Part shown: in pieces, positions 18,637-26,608 of the stretch
Layout: every line of letters begins with the position of its first letter
Numbering within the stretch: position 1 is the stretch's first letter
DNA from: Ornithinibacillus contaminans
GTDB lineage: Bacteria; Bacillota; Bacilli; Bacillales; Amphibacillaceae
NCBI RefSeq assembly: GCF_001038425.2
Contig: NZ_LDPV02000050.1
Location: 62,001-126,000, forward strand
Direction: 5' to 3'
DNA length: 64,000 nt
Made by a program: the position numbers and the translations under genes
Notes under the pieces: generated by a model
Told to the model about the DNA's origin: nothing
The model's input: only the letters and a program-made list of their open reading frames with translations
Database searches by the model: none

Positions 18637-19326
18637 CTACATGAGTAAGGTTATCAATAATGGGGTAATAACCGATACGATTAACGCGCTTATCACCATG
18701 GCTACCGATCCGATAGAGCCGGCTAATTGGTTTTCCTCCATCGCTGAGGCAGTTCCAATCGCGTGAGAGGCACCACCTAATCCAATTCCTTTTGCCAAGC
18801 TGTTATTCACATGAAACAGCTTGAAAACGATGGTACTTACTGAAACCCCTCCAACCCCAGCAATCACAACAAATATTGCGGTGAGGGACGTTTCTCCACC
18901 TACAGCCTCTGCGATATCCATCGCCACCGGTGTCGTAACATTTTTCGGAAGCAGCGAATACGTAACAAAATCAGATACGCCTGCTAATTTTGATAAATAA
19001 ATCCCACTTAGAACCCCAACAAATGAACCGAAAGCAGCACCAATTAGTATTGGGCTCGCCAACTGCTTTAACAGCTGACGATTGCGATATAGTGGATAAG
19101 CTAACGCCACAACAGCAGGTCCTAGTAATTCATTAATCCACTTCCCACCGATCATATATGTCTCATACGGTATATGAAACACGATTAGTATCGTGATAAG
19201 AATAATCGATGCAATAATCATTGGTGCAGTGAACGGATAATTATAAAGTTGATGAAACTTCACCGCCACCATATAGCTTCCAATTGTAACTAGCACAATC
19301 AGAAGTGCTAGTAATATATCAACCAT
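18637..19326 (-). CDS. LrgB/CidB family membrane protein
   Basis: 229 residues with about seven hydrophobic segments. Motifs GPAVVALAYPLYRNR, SLLPKNVTTPVAMDIAE and GLGGASHAIGTA are those of LrgB/CidB. Works with the preceding small holin-like partner; family members regulate murein hydrolase activity and cell lysis, and in Bacillus the pair can carry pyruvate or 3-hydroxypropionate. The start overlaps the end of the upstream partner by eight bases, so translation is coupled. Which of the two functions applies cannot be decided; no LytST kinase or CidR regulator is adjacent. Confidence 0.92.
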   Translation of the reverse strand: MVDILLALLIVLVTIGSYMVAVKFHQLYNYPFTAPMIIASIILITILIVFHIPYETYMIGGKWINELLGPAVVALAYPLYRNRQLLKQLASPILIGAAFGSFVGVLSGIYLSKLAGVSDFVTYSLLPKNVTTPVAMDIAEAVGGETSLTAIFVVIAGVGGVSVSTIVFKLFHVNNSLAKGIGLGGASHAIGTASAMEENQLAGSIGSVAMVISALIVSVITPLLITLLM

Positions 19327-19690
19327 GTTTAACTTCCTTCTTTCTGATCAACCACTGACCGACCAATCCAGAGCCACCCATAACAAATACCGTACCAATA
19401 ATAATAATAAATATTAGGAAAATACCTTTTCCGGCAAATATTTGATAATAATTGATGATTCCTACTGTAACCGGAATAAAAAAGAGTGCTAGATTATCAA
19501 CTATCAGCTTCGTACCTTTTTCCACCCACTTAAGTTTAATAACCTTTAGCGTTAGTAATATAAATAACAGTAGCATTCCAATAACACTACCTGGTAAAAA
19601 TAGATGAAATGTAGCTTGAATCCAATTTCCTATTAAATAGATACCATATAATATGGCGATATGCATCACTATCTGCATTAGTTTTAACAC
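19319..19690 (-). CDS. CidA/LrgA family holin-like protein
   Basis: 123 residues, four hydrophobic helices, a lysine-rich tail, and the family motif FLPGSVIGMLLLFILL. Forms oligomers in the membrane with the LrgB/CidB partner encoded just downstream. Start is GTG at 19688-19690 about ten bases after GGAG. First gene of the two-gene operon. Confidence 0.9.
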   Translation of the reverse strand: MLKLMQIVMHIAILYGIYLIGNWIQATFHLFLPGSVIGMLLLFILLTLKVIKLKWVEKGTKLIVDNLALFFIPVTVGIINYYQIFAGKGIFLIFIIIIGTVFVMGGSGLVGQWLIRKKEVKHG

Positions 19691-19782
19691 GGTTTAAACA
19701 CTCCAGTTTTTTTCTTGCTGTCTATCATTTCATCATTATATCAAATGAATACACTTTCAATTTACAGACATTTTTCCAAAAC

Positions 19783-19816
19783 AAAAAAAGACTCTTGGTT
19801 GCATTTCCAAAAGTCT
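19783..19816 (-). terminator. Terminator of the DUF3219-like gene
   Basis: AGACTTTTGG / CCAAGAGTCT stem followed by T7 on the minus strand. Confidence 0.88.
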
Positions 19817-19817
19817 A

Positions 19818-20117
19818 CTAATCATTCGCTGTTTCTAGTAAAACAAGTGTAAATTTCCCGACAGCACCCTTCTCATACAGGTTCGTAATCGATGTTAGAT
19901 AGGTTTGAATCGTCCCCCGAAAGACTACTTGCTTATCCGGTATCTTTACTAGAAAGTCATTTTTATATAATTCCACGGTTACCTCATGATAGTGATCATG
20001 TGTGACATGAAAATCGATAGCTAGTTGATGAATGTGCTTCCCTTTTTTCTCCACGATAGTAAGTTCTAGCTCTTCTGCTTCAATCGATAATTCATTGATT
20101 ACGACCGTTGTGGTCAT
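19818..20117 (-). CDS. Small conserved protein, YkvR/DUF3219-like
   Basis: 99 residues, mostly beta-strand by pattern, no signal peptide or membrane segment. The stretch VVFRGTIQTYLTSITNLYEKGAVGKF resembles the conserved C-terminal half of Bacillus subtilis YkvR (DUF3219), as recalled. Function unknown in the family. Single-gene unit between the LrgAB-type pair and htpX. Confidence 0.72.
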   Translation of the reverse strand: MTTTVVINELSIEAEELELTIVEKKGKHIHQLAIDFHVTHDHYHEVTVELYKNDFLVKIPDKQVVFRGTIQTYLTSITNLYEKGAVGKFTLVLLETAND

Positions 20118-20186
20118 CTATTCCCCTCATTTCTACTGATTGACATTACACCATTGAATAATTTTTCGCTTACTCCTATATCACAA

Positions 20187-20215
20187 GTGACACATACGTT
20201 ATTAACCTTTATAAT
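20187..20215 (+). promoter_or_regulatory. Candidate sigma-A promoter of htpX
   Basis: GTGACA (20187-20192), 17-base spacer, TATAAT (20210-20215), 57 bases before the htpX start. Confidence 0.6.
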
Positions 20216-20271
20216 ATACCTTATTAGTAGGTTATTTCAATTTAAAAAATTATAAAATAAAGGGTGACAGT

Positions 20272-21144
20272 ATGGGAAAGCGAATTTTTTACTTTCTATT
20301 ATCTAATATCTTAGTATTACTGACAATTAGTATTATTTTTTACGTATTCGGCATCGGAAACTATATCACAAGTGAAGGAATTGACCTAGTAGCATTACTC
20401 ATTTTCAGTGCTGTTGTTGGTTTCACTGGTTCGTTCATTTCCTTAGCGATATCCCGCTGGATGGCGAAGCGAATGATGGGTGTACAAGTTATTGATCCAA
20501 ATGGTTCCATGAACGACTACGAAAGAGCTGTAGTGGAAAAAGTGCACCGCCTGTCTCGAGCTGCTGGTTTAATGCATATGCCAGAAGTCGGCATTTATCA
20601 TTCTAACGAAGTAAATGCCTTTGCAACAGGTCCATCTAAAAAGCGTTCGTTAGTTGCTGTTTCCACTGGCTTACTACAAGAAATGGATGATGATGCCGTA
20701 GAGGGTGTTATTGCCCATGAGGTAGCTCATATTGCTAATGGTGACATGGTAACGATGACCCTTTTACAAGGTATCGTAAATACATTTGTTGTCTTCTTAT
20801 CGCGTATCGTGGCATTTGCGGTATCCAGATTTGTAAAGGAAGATATCGCACCACTTGTCCATTTCATTGCGGTCATCGTGTTCCAAATCGTGTTTTCCAT
20901 TCTAGGAAGCATCGTTGTCTATGCGTATTCAAGACATCGTGAATTCCACGCTGATAGAGGCGGTGCGGATTTAGCTGGTAAGGATAAAATGCGCCACGCT
21001 CTTGAGAGCTTACAGGCATATACGAATCGCATTAAGGGAGATGAACAGACAGCAATAGCAACTTTAAAAATTAACAATAAACGCAAGTCATCGTTGTTTT
21101 CTACCCATCCTGATTTAAGTGAACGAATTAAGCGTTTAGCATAA
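20272..21144 (+). CDS. htpX: Membrane zinc metalloprotease HtpX
   Basis: M48-family protease of 290 residues that degrades misfolded membrane proteins. Two N-terminal membrane helices, zinc motif HEVAH at 149-153, further hydrophobic segments around 160-215, and the third zinc ligand in [13 protein letters not shown]. The ribosome site is AAAGGGTGAC. Monocistronic; its 3' end runs straight into repeat copy R2, whose T-tailed arm probably terminates transcription. Confidence 0.95.
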   Translation: MGKRIFYFLLSNILVLLTISIIFYVFGIGNYITSEGIDLVALLIFSAVVGFTGSFISLAISRWMAKRMMGVQVIDPNGSMNDYERAVVEKVHRLSRAAGLMHMPEVGIYHSNEVNAFATGPSKKRSLVAVSTGLLQEMDDDAVEGVIAHEVAHIANGDMVTMTLLQGIVNTFVVFLSRIVAFAVSRFVKEDIAPLVHFIAVIVFQIVFSILGSIVVYAYSRHREFHADRGGADLAGKDKMRHALESLQAYTNRIKGDEQTAIATLKINNKRKSSLFSTHPDLSERIKRLA

Positions 21145-21157
21145 GTACATTGTACAA

Positions 21158-21283
21158 AGAGGCTGGACATAAGTATTTATGGTTAGATAAAATCCGAACG
21201 TTGGTACACGATATTCCCTACGCTGAATTGGTGAATTGTTCGTTTTTTATCTTACTCATTTTACTTATGTTCCACCCTTTTTT
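21158..21283. repeat. Palindromic intergenic repeat (copy R2), doubling as terminator
   Basis: Outer arms AGAGGCTGGACATAAGT and ACTTATGTTCCACCCTTTTTT, inner arms GATAAAATCCGAAC and GTTCG...TTATCTTAC, centre with ATATTCCCTACGCTGAATT. The right end runs into long T-runs, so it can end htpX transcripts. Confidence 0.82.
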
Positions 21284-21351
21284 ATTTTTTTCACACTTAT
21301 AGCCTAGGTATTACATATAGTTACTTTAAAGAACGAAAAAGGGGTGACAAT

Positions 21352-22011
21352 ATGTATTATCAGGTTAGTCCGTACCCAGTTCGGCAAAATGATATGAAGC
21401 TAACCGTCATCGGGGAGGGAACTGTTTCTGTACAACCCGATCAAGCGACTATTACATTAGGTGTTGTAACGGAGAATGCCAACCTCAGGCAGGCACAGGA
21501 AAGGAATGCACAGATTGCAACACGTATACGCAATTCCCTTTTAGAGCAAGGAATTCCACGCGAAAACATCCAAACCTCTGAATTCCGGGTCGATATGAAC
21601 TATGATTATAAAGATGGTGTACAGCAATTCCGAGGCTACCGAGTAACGAATTTAATTACCGTAACGATTAGTGACCTAGCACGTATTGGGGAACTTGTGG
21701 ATATCGCTGTGGATAACGGGGCAAACACTGTACGAAATATCAATCTAACCCTTGCAAATCAGGATACCTATTACAATGAAGCCTTAACGAGGGCAATCCA
21801 AAACGCCCAGCAAAAGGCAGTGGTCGTTGGCCAAACATTGGGGGTTGACCTTAACCAGACGCCTGTACAGATACAAGAATTGACGAGCCGTGCGCCAATT
21901 GAACCGCGCCCAATGGTACTTGGCATATCAACAGAACAGGCAACCACTACACCAATCGAAACAGGCCAATTAAAAATTACCGCTTCCGTGGAAGCAAAGT
22001 TCGTTTATTAG
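21352..22011 (+). CDS. SIMPL-domain (DUF541) protein
   Basis: 219 residues with the SIMPL/DUF541 pattern: GEGTVSVQPDQATITLGV near the start, IQTSEFRVDMNYDY and FRGYRVTNLITVTI in the middle, and LKITASVEAKFVY at the end. No signal peptide, unlike many Gram-negative members, so it appears cytoplasmic or released otherwise. Family members are linked to oxidative-stress tolerance or oligomeric shells; function here is unknown. GGGGTGACA precedes the ATG. Confidence 0.9.
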   Translation: MYYQVSPYPVRQNDMKLTVIGEGTVSVQPDQATITLGVVTENANLRQAQERNAQIATRIRNSLLEQGIPRENIQTSEFRVDMNYDYKDGVQQFRGYRVTNLITVTISDLARIGELVDIAVDNGANTVRNINLTLANQDTYYNEALTRAIQNAQQKAVVVGQTLGVDLNQTPVQIQELTSRAPIEPRPMVLGISTEQATTTPIETGQLKITASVEAKFVY

Positions 22012-22055
22012 CAATCGTTCTTAGAAAAACTCGTTTTCGCACGCTACTTATCAAT

Positions 22056-22098
22056 AAAAGCAGAAGCCCTGTGTTTTATTCACAGGGCTTCTGCTTCT
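22056..22098. terminator. Bidirectional terminator
   Basis: 15-bp perfect stem AGCAGAAGCCCTGTG / CACAGGGCTTCTGCT with a 7-nt loop, between convergent genes. Confidence 0.93.
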
Positions 22099-22103
22099 CC
22101 ATA

Positions 22104-22880
22104 TTAATCATCTTTACCATGATGGCCGATATAAAATTTTCCCTTGTTCTCTTCAAAAGGAAAAATCTTTAACTGCTTTGCATCCTCGGCATAATCCTCA
22201 AAAATCTCATTTAAAATTTCATTCGGTTCTTTTCCTTCTGTTTCAATTCCTAGCTTATCAGCGGAGTCGTAAATTTTTGCCTCGTGAATTTCCATTACAA
22301 TTTCGTGATATTGCTTTCCGTTTGTGTCGACACCGTATGTTTTGGCTTCTTGTTCAATTAAGGCTTGCTTCACTTCTTTTAGTAATGCTTCGGTATCTTT
22401 TCCTTCTGTCTTAATGCCTAGCTCCTCTGCTTTTTTCTGAAGCTTCGTATCGAGTACTTCTTTGGCTAAGGCTTCTGGTTCCTTCCCTTCTGCCTCAATT
22501 CCTAATTCCTTTGCTTCTTGTAGCACCTTTGTTTGATGAATCTCCTTTGCTATGGCTTTTAAATCCTTACCCTTTGTTTCAATCCCTAATTCTTCCGCTT
22601 TTACTAATAGCTTTTGTTCCCGGACCTCTTTCGCAAGTGTCTTTAGGTCTTTTCCCTTCGTATCAATTCCGAGTTCTTCTGCCTTGTATTTAATCCATGC
22701 CTCATGTTTATGTACACCTTTTTCATTTTCTTCATCTGTTTTAGGTGCATCCTTTTCGGTATCCTTTTTGAAAAAATCAAACCATGCTTCCTCTTCTCCA
22801 GCGTTGCCAAATACCGTTGAAATCTGCCATGTGCTTCCTAATACAAAAGCAGCAAGCAACAAAAATAATTGTCTGTTCAT
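22104..22880 (-). CDS. Secreted protein with six exact 28-residue repeats
   Basis: 258 residues with a signal peptide (MNRQLFLLLAAFVLG..., probable cleavage near residue 25-28), then an acidic spacer and tandem repeats with LGI (or YGV) at residues 70, 98, 126, 154, 182 and 210: exactly 28 apart, with a degenerate seventh at about 237. Each unit reads roughly A-x-E-L-G-I-x-T-x-G-K-x4-L-A-x-E-I, a helix-turn-helix-like unit that resembles SAP/HeH helical motifs. The protein is rich in Glu and Lys. CAGGAGGATGAATA precedes the ATG. I do not recognise a named family; a structural, surface-binding or ligand-binding role is a guess. Confidence 0.8.
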   Translation of the reverse strand: MNRQLFLLLAAFVLGSTWQISTVFGNAGEEEAWFDFFKKDTEKDAPKTDEENEKGVHKHEAWIKYKAEELGIDTKGKDLKTLAKEVREQKLLVKAEELGIETKGKDLKAIAKEIHQTKVLQEAKELGIEAEGKEPEALAKEVLDTKLQKKAEELGIKTEGKDTEALLKEVKQALIEQEAKTYGVDTNGKQYHEIVMEIHEAKIYDSADKLGIETEGKEPNEILNEIFEDYAEDAKQLKIFPFEENKGKFYIGHHGKDD

Positions 22881-23041
22881 TATTCATCCTCCTGTTGGTA
22901 TACTTTCCAAGATCTTCATTTGCTATTATTTCCAGTAATAGTAATTCCATGAATGTTTTTGCGGCTTTTTTCACTATTTTTTAACATTCTTTATTTCCCT
23001 ACTAGTCTAACAATCATTTCTTTGATACTCTTAATAGAGAT

Positions 23042-23055
23042 GGAAAGCGTTTCCG
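23042..23055. promoter_or_regulatory. Weak candidate CcpA (cre) site
   Basis: GGAAAGCGTTTCCG is a near-palindrome matching most of the cre consensus but with both outermost bases deviating; 59 bases before the NDH-2-like gene. Weak. Confidence 0.3.
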
Positions 23056-23113
23056 TTTGAAAGGACCCAATTACTAGCGTTCTAGATTTCTACCAGGGGA
23101 TGGGGGTAAAAGC

Positions 23114-24175
23114 ATGAGAAATTTAGTAATACTAGGTGGTGGCTATGGAGGGATCAAGGTTGCATTAGGCTTACTTGATAAAGATCTACCTGAGGATGTG
23201 AGCCTAACCATAGTTGATCGAAATCCATATCAATCACTTAAAACCGAATTTTACACGATTGCAGCAGGGACAGTTGCTGATCGTGATGTACGAAATGATT
23301 TTCCAAAGGATGCACGCGTAACCTATGTGTATGCGGAGGTTGAAGCGGTAGATACCGAGAAGCAACAAATTGTATTTGCAGATCGAAGTGATCCAGTTTC
23401 GTATGATTATTTGGTGGTGGCATTAGGCTGTGAGGATAATTACCACAATATCGAAGGGGCTAAAGCCTATACAGAGAGTGTTCAAACCTTTGCAAACGCA
23501 CGAAAAGCAGGACTGGAAGTAGGGAACCTACGAGCATATGGAAAGGTAACCATTGTCGGTGCTGGTTTAAGTGGTATTGAGGTTGCCTCTGAGATTCGCG
23601 AAAGCAGGTCTGATCTTAATATTCGCTTGCTCGATCGCGGGGCATCTGTATTACGGGCATTTGATCCGAGAATTCAGGGCTATGTTGCCGACTGGTTCAA
23701 TAAAAATGATGTAGAGGTTCTGCATCATGCAAATGTGGAATATGTGGAGAAGGATGGCGTCTGTAATAACGGGGTATGCTATGTGAATGACGTCACGATT
23801 TGGACTGCTGGAGTACGTCCAAACCGAATTGTACGCGAGCTTCCGTATCAAAAGGATCCACACGAGAAAATTATCGTGAATGAGTTTTTCCAAGTTCCAG
23901 AAAACCCAGCGGTATATGTAGTTGGTGACTGTGCATCGTCCATTCATTCACCAAGCGCTCAGCTTGCTGGCATTCAAGGTGAGCAGGTCGCTGGCATTTT
24001 GTATTCCGTTCTACATAACAAGGTGCCGAAAGCGCCAAAAGAGATTCGTTTACGAGGGACACTAGGCTCACTTGGAAAAAATGACGGCTTTGGAAACATG
24101 ATGAAGCAGCCATTGACAGGTATTGTACCACGACTAGTGAAGTCTGGTGTGCTATGGTTGAATAAACGACATTAA
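23114..24175 (+). CDS. NADH dehydrogenase-like FAD oxidoreductase (YutJ/NDH-2 type)
   Basis: 353-residue two-dinucleotide-fold flavoprotein: FAD motif ILGGGYGGIK (7-16), second Rossmann motif VGAGLSGIEVASE, and the C-terminal FAD contact YVVGDCASS. Expected to oxidise NADH with a quinone or similar acceptor at the inner face of the membrane. About 50 residues shorter than true Ndh and lacking its C-terminal amphipathic membrane helix, which fits YutJ. The start follows GGGGATGGGGG. Single gene; a weak cre-like sequence lies upstream. Confidence 0.9.
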   Translation: MRNLVILGGGYGGIKVALGLLDKDLPEDVSLTIVDRNPYQSLKTEFYTIAAGTVADRDVRNDFPKDARVTYVYAEVEAVDTEKQQIVFADRSDPVSYDYLVVALGCEDNYHNIEGAKAYTESVQTFANARKAGLEVGNLRAYGKVTIVGAGLSGIEVASEIRESRSDLNIRLLDRGASVLRAFDPRIQGYVADWFNKNDVEVLHHANVEYVEKDGVCNNGVCYVNDVTIWTAGVRPNRIVRELPYQKDPHEKIIVNEFFQVPENPAVYVVGDCASSIHSPSAQLAGIQGEQVAGILYSVLHNKVPKAPKEIRLRGTLGSLGKNDGFGNMMKQPLTGIVPRLVKSGVLWLNKRH

Positions 24176-24179
24176 TGAC

Positions 24180-24217
24180 GAGGGTGGTCCTGACATACGT
24201 GTCCTGACCGCCTTTAT
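24180..24217. terminator. Probable terminator between convergent genes
   Basis: AGGGTGGTC / GACCGCCT stem with one wobble and a short TTTATT tail; the loop contains CCTGAC/GTCCTGA repeats. Confidence 0.6.
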
Positions 24218-25308
24218 TGTTTGGCCTGCTGAAGCAATTTTACCTCTGCTAAGAGTGGTACAAGATTATCAAAAATATGTGTATTCCCGGTAGAATCTAC
24301 GGTATACCCACCAGCATATCGACTAATGGGATTTTTATTTTTAAACCGAACCATCCGCTCATACAAATCCTTCGCCAACGAAGCATCACCTATTTCTAGA
24401 CTGTACCAAATTAAAATGCCATAGACGGCTGGTGATTCATAGTTTACCGCTGGTTCTTTAGTCAACCGGTTATAGACTCCATAAACCCTTCCATGCCTAT
24501 CCATTTCCTGTTTTATAAATTGATGGTACTCTTCTGATTGATTTCCGAGCAATGATTGATAAAACACCACTAACCCTTGATCAATCATATTGACTTGCTC
24601 CTCGAATTCATAATGTGCTAGTGTGATATGATAGGATTTCGGATAAAAGCCATTTTCCTGTGGGGCATTCTTCAATAGGTCAAGTGTATTTGTTACCGAT
24701 TCTGTCTCCAGAACCTCCCTTGTACGAAGTGCCATAAGCGATTGTGGTTCTATATAGGATAGTGTGATCGTATCGCTGACATAGTTATGCTTTCTTTCAT
24801 AAAAATCTGCGAATATGCTCCCGTTCTTACAGCAGTTATCCAGATATCGTCCAATTTGATCTCCTGCTTGCCTATATCCTTCTACACCCCATATTTCATA
24901 AGCGCGGTACAAACCAGAAACAATACGCAGATCATCCACTAACGCATTCGTATGTACGTGATAATCACCGGATTCTGTTAATTTCCACGGAATATGCCCA
25001 TCTTCCTGTAGAAAATACTGCTGTAGCAACGTATAACTTTCGTCAAATAAGTCCCGATCCTTTTTTTCCAGCGCATACTCCATCCATAATCCGATTGTTT
25101 CCGCTAGTGCTTCTCTTCCCTTTACCAAATCATTATCCACTACGTCGCCGTCCACTATATAGGTAGCCAAGGTTCCATTATCATTTCGAAACCACTTTTT
25201 AATAAAGCGCTCCGTCGATGCTGCACTTTCTAGTCGTAGTCCTCCTACAATCAATACCAACACCATCACCACTCCTATTGTGACGAGTAACACAAGTGAC
25301 CATCTCAC
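24214..25308 (-). CDS. Membrane-anchored glycosidase-like protein (YdaJ-like, GH8-type fold)
   Basis: 364 residues. One N-terminal hydrophobic anchor (WSLVLLVTIGVVMVLVLIVG) followed by an alpha/alpha-barrel-like sequence (KWFRNDNGTLATYI, GLWMEYALEKKDRDLF, VDDLRIVSGLYRAYE, SPAVYGILIWYS) resembling YdaJ of the Bacillus ydaJKLMN exopolysaccharide operon. Probably trims or releases the polymer outside the membrane. The start is GTG, seven bases after AAGGAG. Last gene of a four-gene operon, 16 bases after the glycosyltransferase. The glycosidase assignment is by weak resemblance plus context; catalytic residues were not confirmed. Confidence 0.72.
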   Translation of the reverse strand: MRWSLVLLVTIGVVMVLVLIVGGLRLESAASTERFIKKWFRNDNGTLATYIVDGDVVDNDLVKGREALAETIGLWMEYALEKKDRDLFDESYTLLQQYFLQEDGHIPWKLTESGDYHVHTNALVDDLRIVSGLYRAYEIWGVEGYRQAGDQIGRYLDNCCKNGSIFADFYERKHNYVSDTITLSYIEPQSLMALRTREVLETESVTNTLDLLKNAPQENGFYPKSYHITLAHYEFEEQVNMIDQGLVVFYQSLLGNQSEEYHQFIKQEMDRHGRVYGVYNRLTKEPAVNYESPAVYGILIWYSLEIGDASLAKDLYERMVRFKNKNPISRYAGGYTVDSTGNTHIFDNLVPLLAEVKLLQQAKQ

Positions 25309-25324
25309 ACGAATTCTCCTTCTA

Positions 25325-26608
25325 TTAGGCAGTCTTATCCTGTTTTAGTTGCTGGTCTGTTGCAAATCGTTTCGTTTTATACCATTTAACCTCTTGTCTA
25401 AATAGTACTCGCTTTGCTTCTAGAAATACGGCATGGATGACTAAGAATAACCACATCTGGGAGTAAGTAAAATACATGAACACAACGACTAGAAAGTTCC
25501 GTTTCGTTAATTGACCCTTTTCAAAGCTAAGTGCCAATAGCTCTTCTGTTACAAATAACAGAAAACCAGTAATTAATAGGAGGTATGACACAAAGCCAAT
25601 GGTTAACTGCAAATCTACAAATAGATTCAGGATAAAAATCGCATGTGATAGTAAGACCCCACCAAAAAACAAGCCATACGTAAACAAGAAATAAACCAAA
25701 TCAATCCCGATCTTTTTCCGTTTTAATTTGAAAAAACCTAGCAAAAATTTTGTAATGACATAGAGATTTCCTCTCGCCCATCTCGTACGCTGCCGCCACC
25801 ATACCTTCAAGGACTCCGGCTCTTGTTCCCATGTAATAGCAGAAGGGAAAAATCGAATGTGATAGCCTAAATTATACAGGCGAAAGCTTAGCTCGGTATC
25901 CTCTGACAGTGCCTTCTCATCCCAGCCACCTAGTGATTCCAAGATGGATTTTCGGATAGCAAAATTAGTTCCAGGAACCGTTGCTAGTCGGAACCAAAAC
26001 CATCGACCAGCCTGGGCTAACCACTGGAAGGTTAACGTTTCAATATTGATTAATCTGGTTAGTAAATTTTTGTTGGCATTCAGAACACGAAACTTACCAA
26101 CTACAGCTCCTGCTTGTGGATCATTGACAATTCCTTGCACTAACCAATACACCGCATCTGGCTCAGGTCGATTATCCGCATCATAGACACAAATAACCTC
26201 TCCAGTAGCGTGTTTTAAGCCATTATTTAATGCTGCTGACTTTCCTTTGCCCCCGTTTGGTGGTTTCGTATGAATGACGTGAATATAAGGATACCGCCTG
26301 GAATACGCTTCAACAATGTCACCTGTTCGGTCCGATGAATTATCATTTATGACGATGATTTGTAGCATACTGACCGGATAGGTCAAATTCGTCATCGCAT
26401 CAAGGGTATCAGCAATCACTAATTCTTCATTATGTGCCGGGATTAAAATAGTCACGCTCGGATAAAAAAGGATGTTTTTCACCCATTTTTCTTCATCCTT
26501 GTGGTAGTTCATGGCATATAGATAGCCACCTTGCATTAAAAAAACATGGTAAAAGAGCATAATCCAAATGATATATAACGCGACATACACCATTATGTCA
26601 GCCAACAT
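25325..26608 (-). CDS. Processive family-2 glycosyltransferase (YdaM-like)
   Basis: 427 residues: one N-terminal membrane helix, a GT2 catalytic domain with VYDADNRPEPDAV (D-x-D), ALSEDTELSFRL (acceptor ED) and QRTRWARGN (Q-x-x-R-W), then three or four C-terminal membrane helices. This is the cellulose/hyaluronan-synthase layout: UDP-sugar is polymerised inside and the chain passes out. No PilZ domain is present. The start overlaps the upstream DUF2334 gene by 11 bases. Likely the synthase of an exopolysaccharide with the DUF2334 and YdaJ-like proteins. Confidence 0.92.
   Translation of the reverse strand: MLADIMVYVALYIIWIMLFYHVFLMQGGYLYAMNYHKDEEKWVKNILFYPSVTILIPAHNEELVIADTLDAMTNLTYPVSMLQIIVINDNSSDRTGDIVEAYSRRYPYIHVIHTKPPNGGKGKSAALNNGLKHATGEVICVYDADNRPEPDAVYWLVQGIVNDPQAGAVVGKFRVLNANKNLLTRLINIETLTFQWLAQAGRWFWFRLATVPGTNFAIRKSILESLGGWDEKALSEDTELSFRLYNLGYHIRFFPSAITWEQEPESLKVWWRQRTRWARGNLYVITKFLLGFFKLKRKKIGIDLVYFLFTYGLFFGGVLLSHAIFILNLFVDLQLTIGFVSYLLLITGFLLFVTEELLALSFEKGQLTKRNFLVVVFMYFTYSQMWLFLVIHAVFLEAKRVLFRQEVKWYKTKRFATDQQLKQDKTA

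Noticed and set aside
24180-24217. T-box (AGGGTGG-like motif)
   Set aside because: It sits at the 3' end of two convergent genes, the ACCGCG part is missing and no aminoacyl-tRNA or amino-acid gene follows.
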